Positions 14,525 through 22,625 of a stretch of 39,359 nt of DNA are shown one piece after another (position 1 is the first letter of the stretch; every line of letters starts with the position of its first letter). Under the pieces are notes generated by a model. That model worked only from the letters and a program-made list of their open reading frames with translations, was not told the origin of the DNA and did no database searches. Position numbers and translations under genes: made by a program. Source of the stretch: JBHHXG01 sp046756985 (GTDB lineage Bacteria; Pseudomonadota; Zetaproteobacteria; Mariprofundales; Mariprofundaceae); NCBI GenBank assembly GCA_046756985.1, contig JBHHXG010000004.1:1-39359 (forward strand). Direction: 5' to 3'.

Positions 14525-16384
14525 ATGAGCACCCCTGAAAACCCGATGGCAACACATACCCATGATGCGCGGCAACCATTTCCCAACTCGCGCAAAGTCT
14601 ATATTGAGGGCTCCAGAAATGATATCCGCGTTCCAATGCGTGAAATTTCACTGTCACCGACTCAGGCGAATCTTGGTGAGGAGGAAAATCCTCCTGTGCT
14701 TGTTTATGACACTTCCGGCCCCTATACCGATCCTGAGATTGAAATTGACCTGAAGAAGGGCCTTCCCTCCATCCGTGAGACATGGATCGTGGAACGCAAT
14801 GACACGGAAAGGCTCGATGATCTGTCCAGCCAATATGGGCGTACGCGCCGTGATGATACAGGGTTGGACGAGCTTCGTTTTGGCCATATCCGCAAACCAC
14901 GCCGAGCCATAGCAGGGCATAATGTTTCGCAGATGCATTATGCCCGTGCCGGCATCATTACCCCGGAAATGGAATTTGTCGCCATCCGCGAAAACCAGCG
15001 CCGCGAACATCTGCGTGAAATTACCCGACAGCATCCGGGCGAAAGCTTTGGTGCAGCGATTCCGCAGGTCATTACACCGGAATTTGTACGCGATGAAGTG
15101 GCGCGAGGCAGGGCGATTATTCCGGCCAACATCAATCACCCCGAACTGGAGCCGGTCATCATCGGTCGCAATTTCCTCGTTAAGATCAATGGCAACATTG
15201 GCAATTCAGCACTTTCCTCGTCCATTGAGGAAGAGGTGGAGAAAATGACATGGGCGACGCGCTGGGGCGCGGACACGATCATGGACCTGTCCACCGGCAA
15301 GAACATTCACGAAACCCGTGAATGGATTATCAGAAACTCTGCAGTGCCGATCGGTACCGTGCCGATTTATCAGGCACTGGAGAAGGTGGATGGTGTGGCC
15401 GAGAATCTGACATGGGAAATCTTCCGGGATACACTGATCGAGCAGGCAGAGCAGGGCGTGGACTACTTCACGATTCATGCTGGTGTGCTGCTCCGCTATG
15501 TGCCACTCACCGCCAAACGGCTGGCCGGTATTGTCTCAAGAGGCGGCTCGATTATGGCCAAATGGTGTCTGGCGCATCACGAGGAAAATTTCCTGTACAC
15601 GCATTTTGAGGACATCTGTGAGATTATGAAGGCCTATGATGTCTCCTTCAGCCTTGGTGACGGGCTGCGCCCCGGGGCCATTGCCGATGCCAATGATGAA
15701 GCGCAGTTTGGTGAGCTCAGAACACTGGGCGAACTGACGAAAGTAGCATGGAAACACGATGTGCAGACGATGATTGAAGGGCCCGGCCATGTGCCGATGC
15801 AGATGATCAAGGCAAACATGGACGAGCAGCTCAAGCACTGTGAGGAAGCGCCGTTCTATACGTTGGGTCCGCTGACGACCGATATCGCGCCTGGTTACGA
15901 TCATATCACCAGCGCTATTGGTGCTGCCCAGATCGGCTGGTATGGCTGTGCCATGCTCTGCTATGTCACGCCAAAAGAGCATCTGGGCCTGCCCAACAAG
16001 CAGGATGTGAAAGATGGCGTGATTGCCTACAAGGTTGCCGCCCATGCGGCTGATCTGGCCAAGGGCCATCCAGGGGCCCAGCAGCGTGACGATGCGCTTT
16101 CCAAGGCGCGCTTTGAATTTCGTTGGGAGGACCAGTTCAACCTGAGCCTCGATCCGGATACGGCGCGCGCCTTCCATGATGAAACACTGCCGAAGGACTC
16201 AGCCAAAGTGGCGCATTTCTGTTCGATGTGCGGGCCGAAATTTTGTTCAATGAAAATCACGCAGGAGGTGCGCGAATATGCTGATGCGCATGGCTTGAAT
16301 GATGCTGATGCGATTGAGGCAGGTATGCATGAACAGTCAGACAACTTCAAGGAACAGGGTTCAAAAATTTATCATAAGGCATAG
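14525..16384 (+). CDS. thiC: Phosphomethylpyrimidine synthase
   Basis: A radical-SAM enzyme of 619 residues that rearranges aminoimidazole ribotide to hydroxymethylpyrimidine phosphate for thiamine. The C-terminal cluster motif C-x2-C-x4-C is CSMCGPKFC at 566-574. Other family blocks are VYIEGSRNDIRVPMREISL, YARAGIITPEMEFVAIREN, LVKINGNIGNSALSSSIEEE, TIHAGVLLRYVPLTAKR and MIEGPGHVPMQMI. Length is normal. The start is ATG 14525 with GGAGG five bases upstream. The partner genes thiE and thiD are 4 kb downstream in another operon. Confidence 0.98.
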   Translation: MSTPENPMATHTHDARQPFPNSRKVYIEGSRNDIRVPMREISLSPTQANLGEEENPPVLVYDTSGPYTDPEIEIDLKKGLPSIRETWIVERNDTERLDDLSSQYGRTRRDDTGLDELRFGHIRKPRRAIAGHNVSQMHYARAGIITPEMEFVAIRENQRREHLREITRQHPGESFGAAIPQVITPEFVRDEVARGRAIIPANINHPELEPVIIGRNFLVKINGNIGNSALSSSIEEEVEKMTWATRWGADTIMDLSTGKNIHETREWIIRNSAVPIGTVPIYQALEKVDGVAENLTWEIFRDTLIEQAEQGVDYFTIHAGVLLRYVPLTAKRLAGIVSRGGSIMAKWCLAHHEENFLYTHFEDICEIMKAYDVSFSLGDGLRPGAIADANDEAQFGELRTLGELTKVAWKHDVQTMIEGPGHVPMQMIKANMDEQLKHCEEAPFYTLGPLTTDIAPGYDHITSAIGAAQIGWYGCAMLCYVTPKEHLGLPNKQDVKDGVIAYKVAAHAADLAKGHPGAQQRDDALSKARFEFRWEDQFNLSLDPDTARAFHDETLPKDSAKVAHFCSMCGPKFCSMKITQEVREYADAHGLNDADAIEAGMHEQSDNFKEQGSKIYHKA

Positions 16385-16412
16385 CCGAAGCCCGGGCATG
16401 CTTGCCTTGGCC

Positions 16413-16418
16413 TATAAT
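16413..16418 (+). promoter_or_regulatory. Perfect TATAAT -10-like hexamer upstream of the CBS gene
   Basis: TATAAT lies 30 bases before the CBS-protein ATG in the 63-base gap after thiC. No good -35 is found 16-18 bases upstream, so it is only a candidate. A strong AGGAGG ribosome site follows at 16435-16440. Confidence 0.35.
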
Positions 16419-16447
16419 AGGGCAGGGAATATTCAGGAGGACACGAG

Positions 16448-16903
16448 ATGCCCCAAGCCAAAGACATCATGAATCCAGACCCGCCGTATTGTAGTCCGGA
16501 AACATCACTGCATGATATTGCAAACCGGTTTGCCGAAAATGATATTTCCGGCATGCTGGTCGTGGATGAAGATCGTCATCTGCGGGGCATTGTTACGGAA
16601 TCTGATCTAGTGGATCAGCATGGCAAGCTGCATTTGCCGACCGCCATCAGCATCTTTGATATGGTCATTTCACTGGGAGAACAGCGCTTTGAGCGTGAAC
16701 TGGCTCGTATGCAGGCGCTGACCGCCGGCGATCTGATGGTTACGAATGTCAAAACCGTCACACAGAATGCGGATCTTGCAGAGGTAGCGAGCCTGATGGG
16801 GGATGTCCGTGTACATCATTTGCCTGTCCTGGATAATGAGACGGTGGTCGGACTGATCTCCAAACACGATCTCATCAATGCTCTGGCGAAAAAACTGATC
16901 TAA
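16448..16903 (+). CDS. Two-CBS-domain protein
   Basis: A 151-residue stand-alone CBS pair (Bateman module). The first CBS repeat is AKDIMNPDPPYCSPETSLHD to about residue 60 (SGMLVVDEDRHLRGIVTESDLV). The second is AGDLMVTNVKTVTQNADLAE with HHLPVLDNETVVGLISKHDL. A helical linker with an acidic/basic stretch (EQRFERELARM) joins them. Such proteins bind adenine nucleotides or SAM and often regulate a partner; no effector domain is attached. It starts 8 bases after AGGAGG. It ends just before the MITE-end relic that leads into tsaE. Confidence 0.92.
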   Translation: MPQAKDIMNPDPPYCSPETSLHDIANRFAENDISGMLVVDEDRHLRGIVTESDLVDQHGKLHLPTAISIFDMVISLGEQRFERELARMQALTAGDLMVTNVKTVTQNADLAEVASLMGDVRVHHLPVLDNETVVGLISKHDLINALAKKLI

Positions 16904-16928
16904 GGAACCTCTGAACAAGTCTTCCATG
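16904..16928 (+). repeat. Relic or solo end of the 6504-6775 repeat family
   Basis: CTCTGAACAAGTCTTCCATG (ending at 16928) matches the left end of the MITE at 19 of 20 positions (T to C once). The preceding GGAA is also shared. The similarity stops after the ATG, which is used as the tsaE start codon. No second inverted end is found nearby, so this is a remnant or a solo end. Confidence 0.7.
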
Positions 16929-17351
16929 CAGACACGACTGAACAGCGAGGAGGAAACCTGTGCCTTCGCCGCTTCGTTCGCAAATAAGCTGAAGCCGGGC
17001 GATATCGTGGCGCTTTCCGGAGAATTGGGGGCTGGCAAAAGCGTGTTTGCCCGAGCGCTGATGCGCGCGCTGGGCGTGACCGATACCGCCATGCCCAGCC
17101 CGACCTTTGCCATTATTCAGGAATATGAGGGCAGAGATTGCCGCGTGGCCCACATGGACTGGTACCGTCTGGAAGGGGAAGGGGAACTGGAGGCGATTGG
17201 CATACGCGAGTATTTCCAGCCACCGTGGATTGTCATCATTGAATGGCCGGAGCGCGCTGCAAGCCTTGTCAACAAGCAAGCCCATCGAATCAGTCTGTCT
17301 GTTGTAGCAGATAACCCGGATGCCAGGCTGATCGAAATCACCTCTGTGTGA
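16926..17351 (+). CDS. tsaE: tRNA threonylcarbamoyladenosine biosynthesis ATPase TsaE
   Basis: A 141-residue P-loop ATPase that works with TsaB and TsaD to make t6A37 in ANN-decoding tRNAs. The Walker A motif is GELGAGKS (32-39). Also typical are SPTFAIIQEYEG, HMDWYRLEGEGELEAIGIREYF (switch and Walker B-like Asp) and IEWPERA. Length is normal. The ATG lies inside a copy of a dispersed repeat end, so the native 5' region has been replaced or the repeat has been co-opted. It converges with the following minus-strand gene; the gap is 6 bases. Confidence 0.95.
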   Translation: MQTRLNSEEETCAFAASFANKLKPGDIVALSGELGAGKSVFARALMRALGVTDTAMPSPTFAIIQEYEGRDCRVAHMDWYRLEGEGELEAIGIREYFQPPWIVIIEWPERAASLVNKQAHRISLSVVADNPDARLIEITSV

Positions 17352-17357
17352 CCGGGG

Positions 17358-18305
17358 CTAACGCACCACCTTGAACAGCCTGAATTTTTTGCCGACATGT
17401 TTGTGATAATACAGCTCCCGTTCGTCGGCGGATAAGGCCGGCCCTTCGACGAAATCGTCGTGGCCGATGGCCAGAATTTCTTCTGGCCTGCCAAACGGTA
17501 CATTACGGGATGGACGCGTGGCCCGCATAATCTTTGATTTCGGGTGTCCTTTTCTGAAACTTTCCCGCGACAGGCGTGTAAAGAAAAACTCCAGCCCGTC
17601 CCGGGAGATACCGGCGGCATATTCAAGTTCATCGGTATTGACGTTTTGCATGATATGTTTCGCGCGCGATTCGTCGAACACAAACCGGTTGCCCCGCCTT
17701 TCGCTTAACAGGATATTCGAGGCCAGAATCTCGCCTGGAAACCACAGATTCAGATCCCAGGTGGCACGGGAAAAATACATCGTCCGGCCATCGGGACCCA
17801 CTTCAACGCCCATATTACCGGTGAACCGCTGCTTGAACAGCCGCACGTCCCGATCCGGAAGAAAGTCAAGCTTATACAGGCCGTCGAGCGTGCCCGAAAC
17901 CGGATGAAAGATGCCGCCGCGCGCCATATGCGAAGCCGTCGTATCGATGAAATAGAACCGGCCCTGTGCATCCATGGTCGGATTTCCCTGTACCTCCTTC
18001 GGCGTATTGATTGCCGGGCCGATCTCGCCCCGATAGACCCATCGTTTGCCAACGCGCCTGGCATAATGCATATCCTTGTTGCCTTCCTTGTGGCCGGTAT
18101 TGAAGAACAAAAAGCGCCCATCACGCGAAACAAACGGCTCTTCAGTGCTAATCGGCGTACCGCCAGCGCCCTTGGGTAAGCCGCTGATATGAACCTCGCG
18201 GGGATGATGAAAGTTGTGTCCATAGAGACTTTTCGCCTGCAAGCTGACAGCCAGGGCCAACGTTAAGAGCATCAGACATACGGATATCGTCACACGGAAC
18301 TTCAT
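17358..18305 (-). CDS. Exported PD40/WD40-like beta-propeller protein
   Basis: A 315-residue secreted protein. A Sec signal peptide spans residues 1-24 (positive start MKFR, hydrophobic VCLMLLTLALAVSL, then QA before KS). The rest shows at least four PD40-type blade motifs with S/P-x-D-G-x-x-x-F-F-x: EPFVSRDGRFLFFNT, NPTMDAQGRFYFIDT, GVEVGPDGRTMYFSRA and AAGISRDGLEFFFTRL. A fifth is GPALSADERELYYHKH. TolB-like blades of this kind occur in periplasmic or outer-membrane-linked proteins, but no catalytic residues or partner domain are recognisable. Function unknown. It is divergent from queG across 87 bases that contain inverted repeats. Confidence 0.85.
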   Translation of the reverse strand: MKFRVTISVCLMLLTLALAVSLQAKSLYGHNFHHPREVHISGLPKGAGGTPISTEEPFVSRDGRFLFFNTGHKEGNKDMHYARRVGKRWVYRGEIGPAINTPKEVQGNPTMDAQGRFYFIDTTASHMARGGIFHPVSGTLDGLYKLDFLPDRDVRLFKQRFTGNMGVEVGPDGRTMYFSRATWDLNLWFPGEILASNILLSERRGNRFVFDESRAKHIMQNVNTDELEYAAGISRDGLEFFFTRLSRESFRKGHPKSKIMRATRPSRNVPFGRPEEILAIGHDDFVEGPALSADERELYYHKHVGKKFRLFKVVR

Positions 18306-18328
18306 GAAACCAGCTTAGTTGCTAACGG

Positions 18329-18373
18329 AGGGTGCCGTAAAGTGAGTGATTGCACCCTTTGTAAACTTTTTAC
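18329..18373. promoter_or_regulatory. Inverted repeats in the 87-bp divergent region before queG
   Basis: AGGGTGC (18329-18335) and GCACCCT (18352-18358) form a perfect 7-bp dyad with a 16-base gap. GTAAA/TTTAC (18361-18365 and 18369-18373) forms a second small dyad immediately next to it. They lie between the two divergent starts, as operators do; a hairpin role is also possible. No good -35/-10 pair was found here. Confidence 0.4.
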
Positions 18374-18392
18374 CCTGCATTAGGCTCCTGAC

Positions 18393-19568
18393 ATGTCGGC
18401 CAGCCAGCACTCACCCGCCAAGCACGAAATCACCAGATTGGCTGCTGAACATGGTTTTGATGCCTGTCATTTCACCCGGCCGGTGATTGACGGAAAATTG
18501 CTGGATTGTTTCGAGCGCTGGCTGGCCGAGGGGTTTTATGGCGACATGGAATGGATGGTCGAGGAGGAGCGGGCTACGCGACGAAAATCCCCGAAGAGCA
18601 TGCTGAATGGCGTCAAAACAGTAATTTCCGTAGCCATGCGTTATTCCCCGCCGCCATATTCACTGACACAGGCCGAGTCGGAACGGGGCAGGGGGGTGTT
18701 TGCGGCCTATGCTCAGGGCGATGATTATCACGAGATCATGAAAAAACGGCTAAAGGCCCTGGCCAGTGAGCTCGATGCGTTGCTGGGGAGGCACGATCAG
18801 CGGGTGTATGTGGATACCGCACCCGTGCTTGAACATGCACTGGCCGAATCCTCGGGGCTTGGCTGGCAGGGCAAGCATTCGCTGACCATCCATCGCGGGA
18901 AGGGATCATGGTTCCTGCTGGGCGAAATCTTCACTACAGCCGACATTGAACCGGATGAGGTCGCCACCAACCATTGCGGCACATGTACAGCATGCATGGA
19001 TATCTGTCCGACAAAGGCGATTGTGGCACCGTATGTGGTTGATGCCAGGCTTTGTATTTCCTATCTGACCATTGAACACAGAGGCTTTATCCCTCGCCAG
19101 CTACGACCATTGATGGGTAACCGTATATTTGGCTGTGATGATTGCCAGATGACCTGCCCGTGGAACAATGATGCAGCGTCGCCGACAGAAGATCACCTTG
19201 CTCCAAGAGGGGAGAATATCCTGCCGGAACTTGCTAGCCTGATGCGGCTGGATGAAGAGGGTTTTCGCGCGCGGTTCAGAAAATCGCCGGTTCGACGTGC
19301 GGGTAGGACAGGACTATTGCGCAATGTTGCCATTGCCATTGGCAACTCTGGTGATTGCGGCTTTGTGCCAATATTGCTGGAAGCGCTTTGTGATAATGAG
19401 CCGTTGATACGCGGACATGCGGCCTGGGCTCTGGAACGGCTTTGTGATTCTGTCAGTGCGGATCGAATTGTGGACAAACTGCAGCGTGCAAGGATCGCGG
19501 AAAGAGACAAGAATGTGCTTGAAGAGATCAATTTATCTATTCAATACATAAAGGAACATTACCTATGA
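18393..19568 (+). CDS. queG: Epoxyqueuosine reductase
   Basis: A 391-residue cobalamin and Fe-S enzyme that performs the last step of queuosine synthesis in tRNA, reducing epoxyqueuosine. The QueG/DUF1730 N-terminal half includes DMEWMVEE and VISVAMRYSP, then VDTAPVLEHALAESSGLGWQ, with GKHSLTIH following. Two [4Fe-4S] motifs come next: CGTCTACMDICP and CDDCQMTCPWN. The C-terminus contains HEAT-like helices (LLRNVAIAIGNSG, RGHAAWALERL) that bind tRNA. The start is ATG 18393. It is first in an operon with gph, thiE and thiD; gph overlaps its stop (ATGA). Confidence 0.96.
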   Translation: MSASQHSPAKHEITRLAAEHGFDACHFTRPVIDGKLLDCFERWLAEGFYGDMEWMVEEERATRRKSPKSMLNGVKTVISVAMRYSPPPYSLTQAESERGRGVFAAYAQGDDYHEIMKKRLKALASELDALLGRHDQRVYVDTAPVLEHALAESSGLGWQGKHSLTIHRGKGSWFLLGEIFTTADIEPDEVATNHCGTCTACMDICPTKAIVAPYVVDARLCISYLTIEHRGFIPRQLRPLMGNRIFGCDDCQMTCPWNNDAASPTEDHLAPRGENILPELASLMRLDEEGFRARFRKSPVRRAGRTGLLRNVAIAIGNSGDCGFVPILLEALCDNEPLIRGHAAWALERLCDSVSADRIVDKLQRARIAERDKNVLEEINLSIQYIKEHYL

Positions 19569-20218
19569 AACCAAAGGCTTTTATTTTCGATCTGGACGGC
19601 ACGCTGGTACATGCGCTTCCGGATATTCATGTCAATATCAACCGCGCGCTGGAAAGCTTGGGATATGAAAAGCGTCTGACGCTGGAGGAGACACAGCCAC
19701 ACGTCGGTGGTGGCGCACAGAAGCTGGCTTCAAACGTACTTGGCCTGCCTATGGATCATCCGGACACGATGGCATTATATCATGCCTTTGCTGATATTTA
19801 TGAGCAGAACCCGGCCGATCACGGTGTGCCGTTTCCCGGTGTCATGGAAACCCTTGAAGCACTGCATGGGCAGGGCATCAAGCTGTCCGTGGTGACAGCC
19901 AAGCCAGCCAAGGCGCGTGTGCAGGTACTGGATAAAATGGGCATTGAATCCTATCTCACCACCGCCTTGTCACCGGAAGACGGGTTCGCCAAAAAACCGG
20001 CGCCGGACATGCTGCTGGAATGCTGTCGCTGTATGGGCGTCACGCCTGCCGAAACATGGATGGTGGGGGACACACGCTTTGATGTTGAGGCGGGACTGAA
20101 TGCCAAATGCGTGGGCGTGGCCTTTGTTGAGCACGGTTATCAGGATATACCGGAGGATTACAGGGATCAGGTTTGGGAGATTGAAGATTTCCGGCAGCTG
20201 CTTGACCTGGTGAAATGA
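19565..20218 (+). CDS. gph: HAD-family phosphoglycolate phosphatase
   Basis: A 217-residue haloacid dehalogenase hydrolase. Motif I is FIFDLDGTLVHALPDI with the nucleophile Asp and acid/base Asp. Motif II is LSVVTAKPAKARVQVLDKMG (Thr), motif III the KKPAPDM lysine, motif IV MVGDTRFDVEAG. The helical cap, with the GGGAQKLASNVLG loop, matches Gph-type enzymes that clear 2-phosphoglycolate. Other HAD substrates, such as pyrophosphate or nucleotides, cannot be excluded. It overlaps queG by 4 bases and lies 13 bases before thiE. Confidence 0.88.
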   Translation: MKPKAFIFDLDGTLVHALPDIHVNINRALESLGYEKRLTLEETQPHVGGGAQKLASNVLGLPMDHPDTMALYHAFADIYEQNPADHGVPFPGVMETLEALHGQGIKLSVVTAKPAKARVQVLDKMGIESYLTTALSPEDGFAKKPAPDMLLECCRCMGVTPAETWMVGDTRFDVEAGLNAKCVGVAFVEHGYQDIPEDYRDQVWEIEDFRQLLDLVK

Positions 20219-20231
20219 AGGCTCTGGTGGC

Positions 20232-20861
20232 ATGAAAAACATCACCGGCATCTACGGCATCCTGCCAGCTGATCTCGAGATGGCGGACATGCTGGCACGT
20301 GCCGAATCGGCATTGCGTGGCGGCGTCCATACGCTGCAATTACGCGACAAGGAGCAGGGCTACAAACAGGCGCTGAAACGCGCCAGAGCACTGCGGAAAC
20401 TGACGATCACTTATCAGGCGATGCTTATCATCAATGATTCCGTGCAGCTTGCACAGGACGCAAATGCGGACGGCGTGCATCTGGGACGCAATGATGCGCC
20501 GAACCTGATGCAATTGCGGTCTGATGCGGGAGAGTCGCTCATCATCGGCATTTCATGCAAAGACGATGCGACATTTGCACGCCATGCACTGGAATCCGGA
20601 GCGGATTATCTGTCGTTTGGTTCTGTTTTCCCGACAGCAAGCAAAGATAACGCTGCGCCAATCGGACTGGAGCGTCTTCGCAAGGCCCGGCAGCTGTTTC
20701 CAGAAGCAAATATTGTCGCCATTGGCGGCATTACCGAGGAATCATTGCCAGCTGTCAGGGCAGCTGGCGTAGATGCGACGGCAATGATTCATGCGCTGTT
20801 TGCAGAAGATAATATCGAAGCAAGGGCAGCGGCGCTTGTGGCTGCCTGGGAGCAAAAATGA
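20232..20861 (+). CDS. thiE: Thiamine-phosphate synthase
   Basis: A 209-residue TIM-barrel enzyme joining HMP-PP and thiazole phosphate to make thiamine phosphate. Motifs are LQLRDKEQGYK (pyrophosphate-binding Arg/Lys), LIINDSVQLA, ADGVHLGRNDAP (Asp/Gly loop), IIGISCKDDATFARHALESG, YLSFGSVFPTASKDNA and VAIGGITEESLPAVRAAGVD. The usual HSxE-type Ser/His pair is replaced by ISCKD; the rest is intact. It is co-transcribed with thiD, which overlaps its stop by 4 bases (ATGA). Confidence 0.94.
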   Translation: MKNITGIYGILPADLEMADMLARAESALRGGVHTLQLRDKEQGYKQALKRARALRKLTITYQAMLIINDSVQLAQDANADGVHLGRNDAPNLMQLRSDAGESLIIGISCKDDATFARHALESGADYLSFGSVFPTASKDNAAPIGLERLRKARQLFPEANIVAIGGITEESLPAVRAAGVDATAMIHALFAEDNIEARAAALVAAWEQK

Positions 20862-21622
20862 GGCCTGTTTGTCTGACCATCGGAGGCAGTGATTCCTGTG
20901 GCGGAGCGGGTATTCAGGCCGATTTGCGTGTCTTTGATACATTGGGTGTCCAGGGATGCTCGGCCATCACCGCACTAACTGCGCAGAATCCAGCAACTAT
21001 TACGCGTATCGAGGGCGTGACGCTGGCTCAGTTAGATGCCGAACTGCATGCCATCTTTGACCATTATAGCGTGGCCTGCGTCAAAACCGGCATGCTGCTC
21101 GATGCAGAACATATTGCAACGATTTCGGCTGTGCTGGCGCTGTTTCATGCCGGAAAACCGGTGGTTGTCGATCCGGTCATGGTCTCCAGTAGCGGCGTCG
21201 TGTTGCTAGATGCCGGTGGACGGCAAGCCCTGCTCAGCGCGTTGCTGCCGATGACCACGCTGCTGACACCGAATATCCCGGAAGCCGAAGTGCTGTTGGG
21301 TAGAAGTATTTCCGATCCTGTCAATGATGCCGCCGAACTTGCCAAACGCTTCCAGACGGCTGTTCTGTTGACAGGAGGGCACGGGCGGGGAGAGGAACTG
21401 CTGGATGTGTTCTGCGATGCAGATGGCGAATCCACGCTGTTTACGCATCCGAAACAGCCATGGAATACCGAGGAAAGTCATGGTACCGGTTGTCGGCTGA
21501 CCGCATGTATCAGCGCCCACCTTGCAACAGGGCTGGCTTTGACCAAAGCGGTTGCCAATGCCGTAGACTGGCTGCAGCAGCAGGGCGGGAAAGCGATTGA
21601 CAGCTTGCCAGCACAGGTCTAG
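20858..21622 (+). CDS. thiD: Hydroxymethylpyrimidine (phosphate) kinase
   Basis: A 254-residue ribokinase-fold kinase that phosphorylates HMP and HMP-P, providing HMP-PP for ThiE. Motifs are LTIGGSDSCGGAGIQADLR at the N-terminus, GCSAITALTAQN, CVKTGMLLDAEHI, VVDPVMVSSSG, LTPNIPEAEVLLG, VLLTGGHG and the C-terminal anion hole ESHGTGCRLTACISAHLA. Complete. The start is the ATG overlapping thiE. The membrane sensor gene begins 9 bases after its stop, so the four-gene run queG-gph-thiE-thiD probably continues into it. Confidence 0.96.
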   Translation: MRPVCLTIGGSDSCGGAGIQADLRVFDTLGVQGCSAITALTAQNPATITRIEGVTLAQLDAELHAIFDHYSVACVKTGMLLDAEHIATISAVLALFHAGKPVVVDPVMVSSSGVVLLDAGGRQALLSALLPMTTLLTPNIPEAEVLLGRSISDPVNDAAELAKRFQTAVLLTGGHGRGEELLDVFCDADGESTLFTHPKQPWNTEESHGTGCRLTACISAHLATGLALTKAVANAVDWLQQQGGKAIDSLPAQV

Positions 21623-21631
21623 TGATTACTC

Positions 21632-22399
21632 ATGGATCTGCTTAGCAAAGAGCATATCTCCGGCCTGCTGAAGCACGACTGGAAATTTCTGCTCAAGCTA
21701 TTTCTGAGTGGTCTATTCATGGCCTTTACCGTTTATGAACTTGGCTTGAAACTCGAGCTTGCCTTTGTCGCCCTTGTATTCGTACCGCTCGGCGGCCTGT
21801 TTTTTACGTACCTGAAAATGGAAGCCAATACCAACGTCCTTCGCCTTATCAGTATCGCGGTTGTGGCGCTGGTTTTCGGCGTGCTGGTGAAATCTTATTT
21901 TCTTCCTGTTGCTGTTTTCCTGATGCTGGAGGGGGCGACCCATAGGAGGTGCCTGACTCGGTTTGAAGATTTCAAATGGATGAAAATCGTCAAAACCGAA
22001 GAGTCGATGGATGAGCTGAATGGCATTGTGGCCGGCCATACCCTGTTCCGGACCCTGCCAGAGGATGAGCGCAATAGCCTGCATGAGAGATGCACAGTCG
22101 TGGAGCTGGAGCCCGGAACAGAACTGATCAAGCAGGGGGAATTCAATTACCACCTGTACCTGCTTGGGAAAGGGTCGGTTGATATCGTGTCTGACGGTAA
22201 AAAGGTCGCCACATTAAAAGCAGGGGACGTAGTTGGGGAAATCTCCGCCAGTGGTATGAGCATGCCGGTGGCAGATGTAATCGCCGCAAGCAATTTGCTT
22301 GCCTTTGCCTTCCCGATAGAACTCGTCAATGCGTTGGCAACGACTTACCCCGATTTTGGCAGGCAGATGCGCGAAATCGGCATGCGCAGGGCACCATAA
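21632..22399 (+). CDS. Membrane protein with C-terminal cyclic-nucleotide-binding-like domain
   Basis: A 255-residue protein. The N-terminal half has about three hydrophobic segments (LFLSGLFMAFTVYELGL, LAFVALVFVPLGGLFFTYL, LISIAVVALVFGVLVKSYFL). The C-terminal half (about 130-250) reads as a cNMP-binding fold: LFRTLPEDERNSLHERCTVV, ELIKQGEFNYHLYLLGKGSV, GKKVATLKAGDVVGEISASG. The phosphate-binding cassette GE-I-S-A lacks the standard R-A/S-A-S, so true cAMP/cGMP binding is doubtful. It may be a receptor-like sensor or a scaffold. It lies 9 bases after thiD. There is no effector domain. Confidence 0.75.
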   Translation: MDLLSKEHISGLLKHDWKFLLKLFLSGLFMAFTVYELGLKLELAFVALVFVPLGGLFFTYLKMEANTNVLRLISIAVVALVFGVLVKSYFLPVAVFLMLEGATHRRCLTRFEDFKWMKIVKTEESMDELNGIVAGHTLFRTLPEDERNSLHERCTVVELEPGTELIKQGEFNYHLYLLGKGSVDIVSDGKKVATLKAGDVVGEISASGMSMPVADVIAASNLLAFAFPIELVNALATTYPDFGRQMREIGMRRAP

Positions 22400-22458
22400 G
22401 GCATTAAAAGCAGCTGGGATTCGCCTTAGGCGGCCAACCTAGTGGGTCGTAATGCCTT
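22398..22458. terminator. Inverted repeat at the 3' end of the sensor gene (possible terminator)
   Basis: AAGGCATTA (22398-22406) is the exact reverse complement of 22450-22458. A small GCCTTAGGC palindrome sits between them. The structure lies between convergent gene ends and could terminate or stabilise both transcripts. No clear U-tract is present, so intrinsic termination is uncertain. Confidence 0.35.
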
Positions 22459-22625
22459 CCGGCAGACCGGGAGGAATATTCTCGATTCCCCCGAAACGGG
22501 CTTCATATTTGGCGATATTGTCCTGCAATGCCGCTGCAATACGTTTGGCATAGACGCCGCGCTGTACATCCGACGGCACCGAATCTGCAGTTCCTGGGCT
22601 GTTGAGGCTGGGGTTTATCGTTCAT
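22439..22625 (-). pseudogene. Remnant of a DUF3467-like gene (internal deletion or frameshift)
   Basis: ATG 22625 overlaps the mazG stop (ATGA) and starts MNDKPQPQQP, but its frame soon runs into nonsense and stops after about 40 codons. The frame one base on has no start but reads well, ending in AAALQDNIAKYEARFGGIEN, then PPGLPEGITTH and TAG 22441-22439. That tail strongly recalls the C-terminus of small DUF3467 proteins (ALQDNxxKYExxFG), and the Pro/Gln-rich start recalls their N-terminus. I infer that the central part was deleted out of frame. A sequencing error could explain the frame but not the missing core. Confidence 0.6.
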
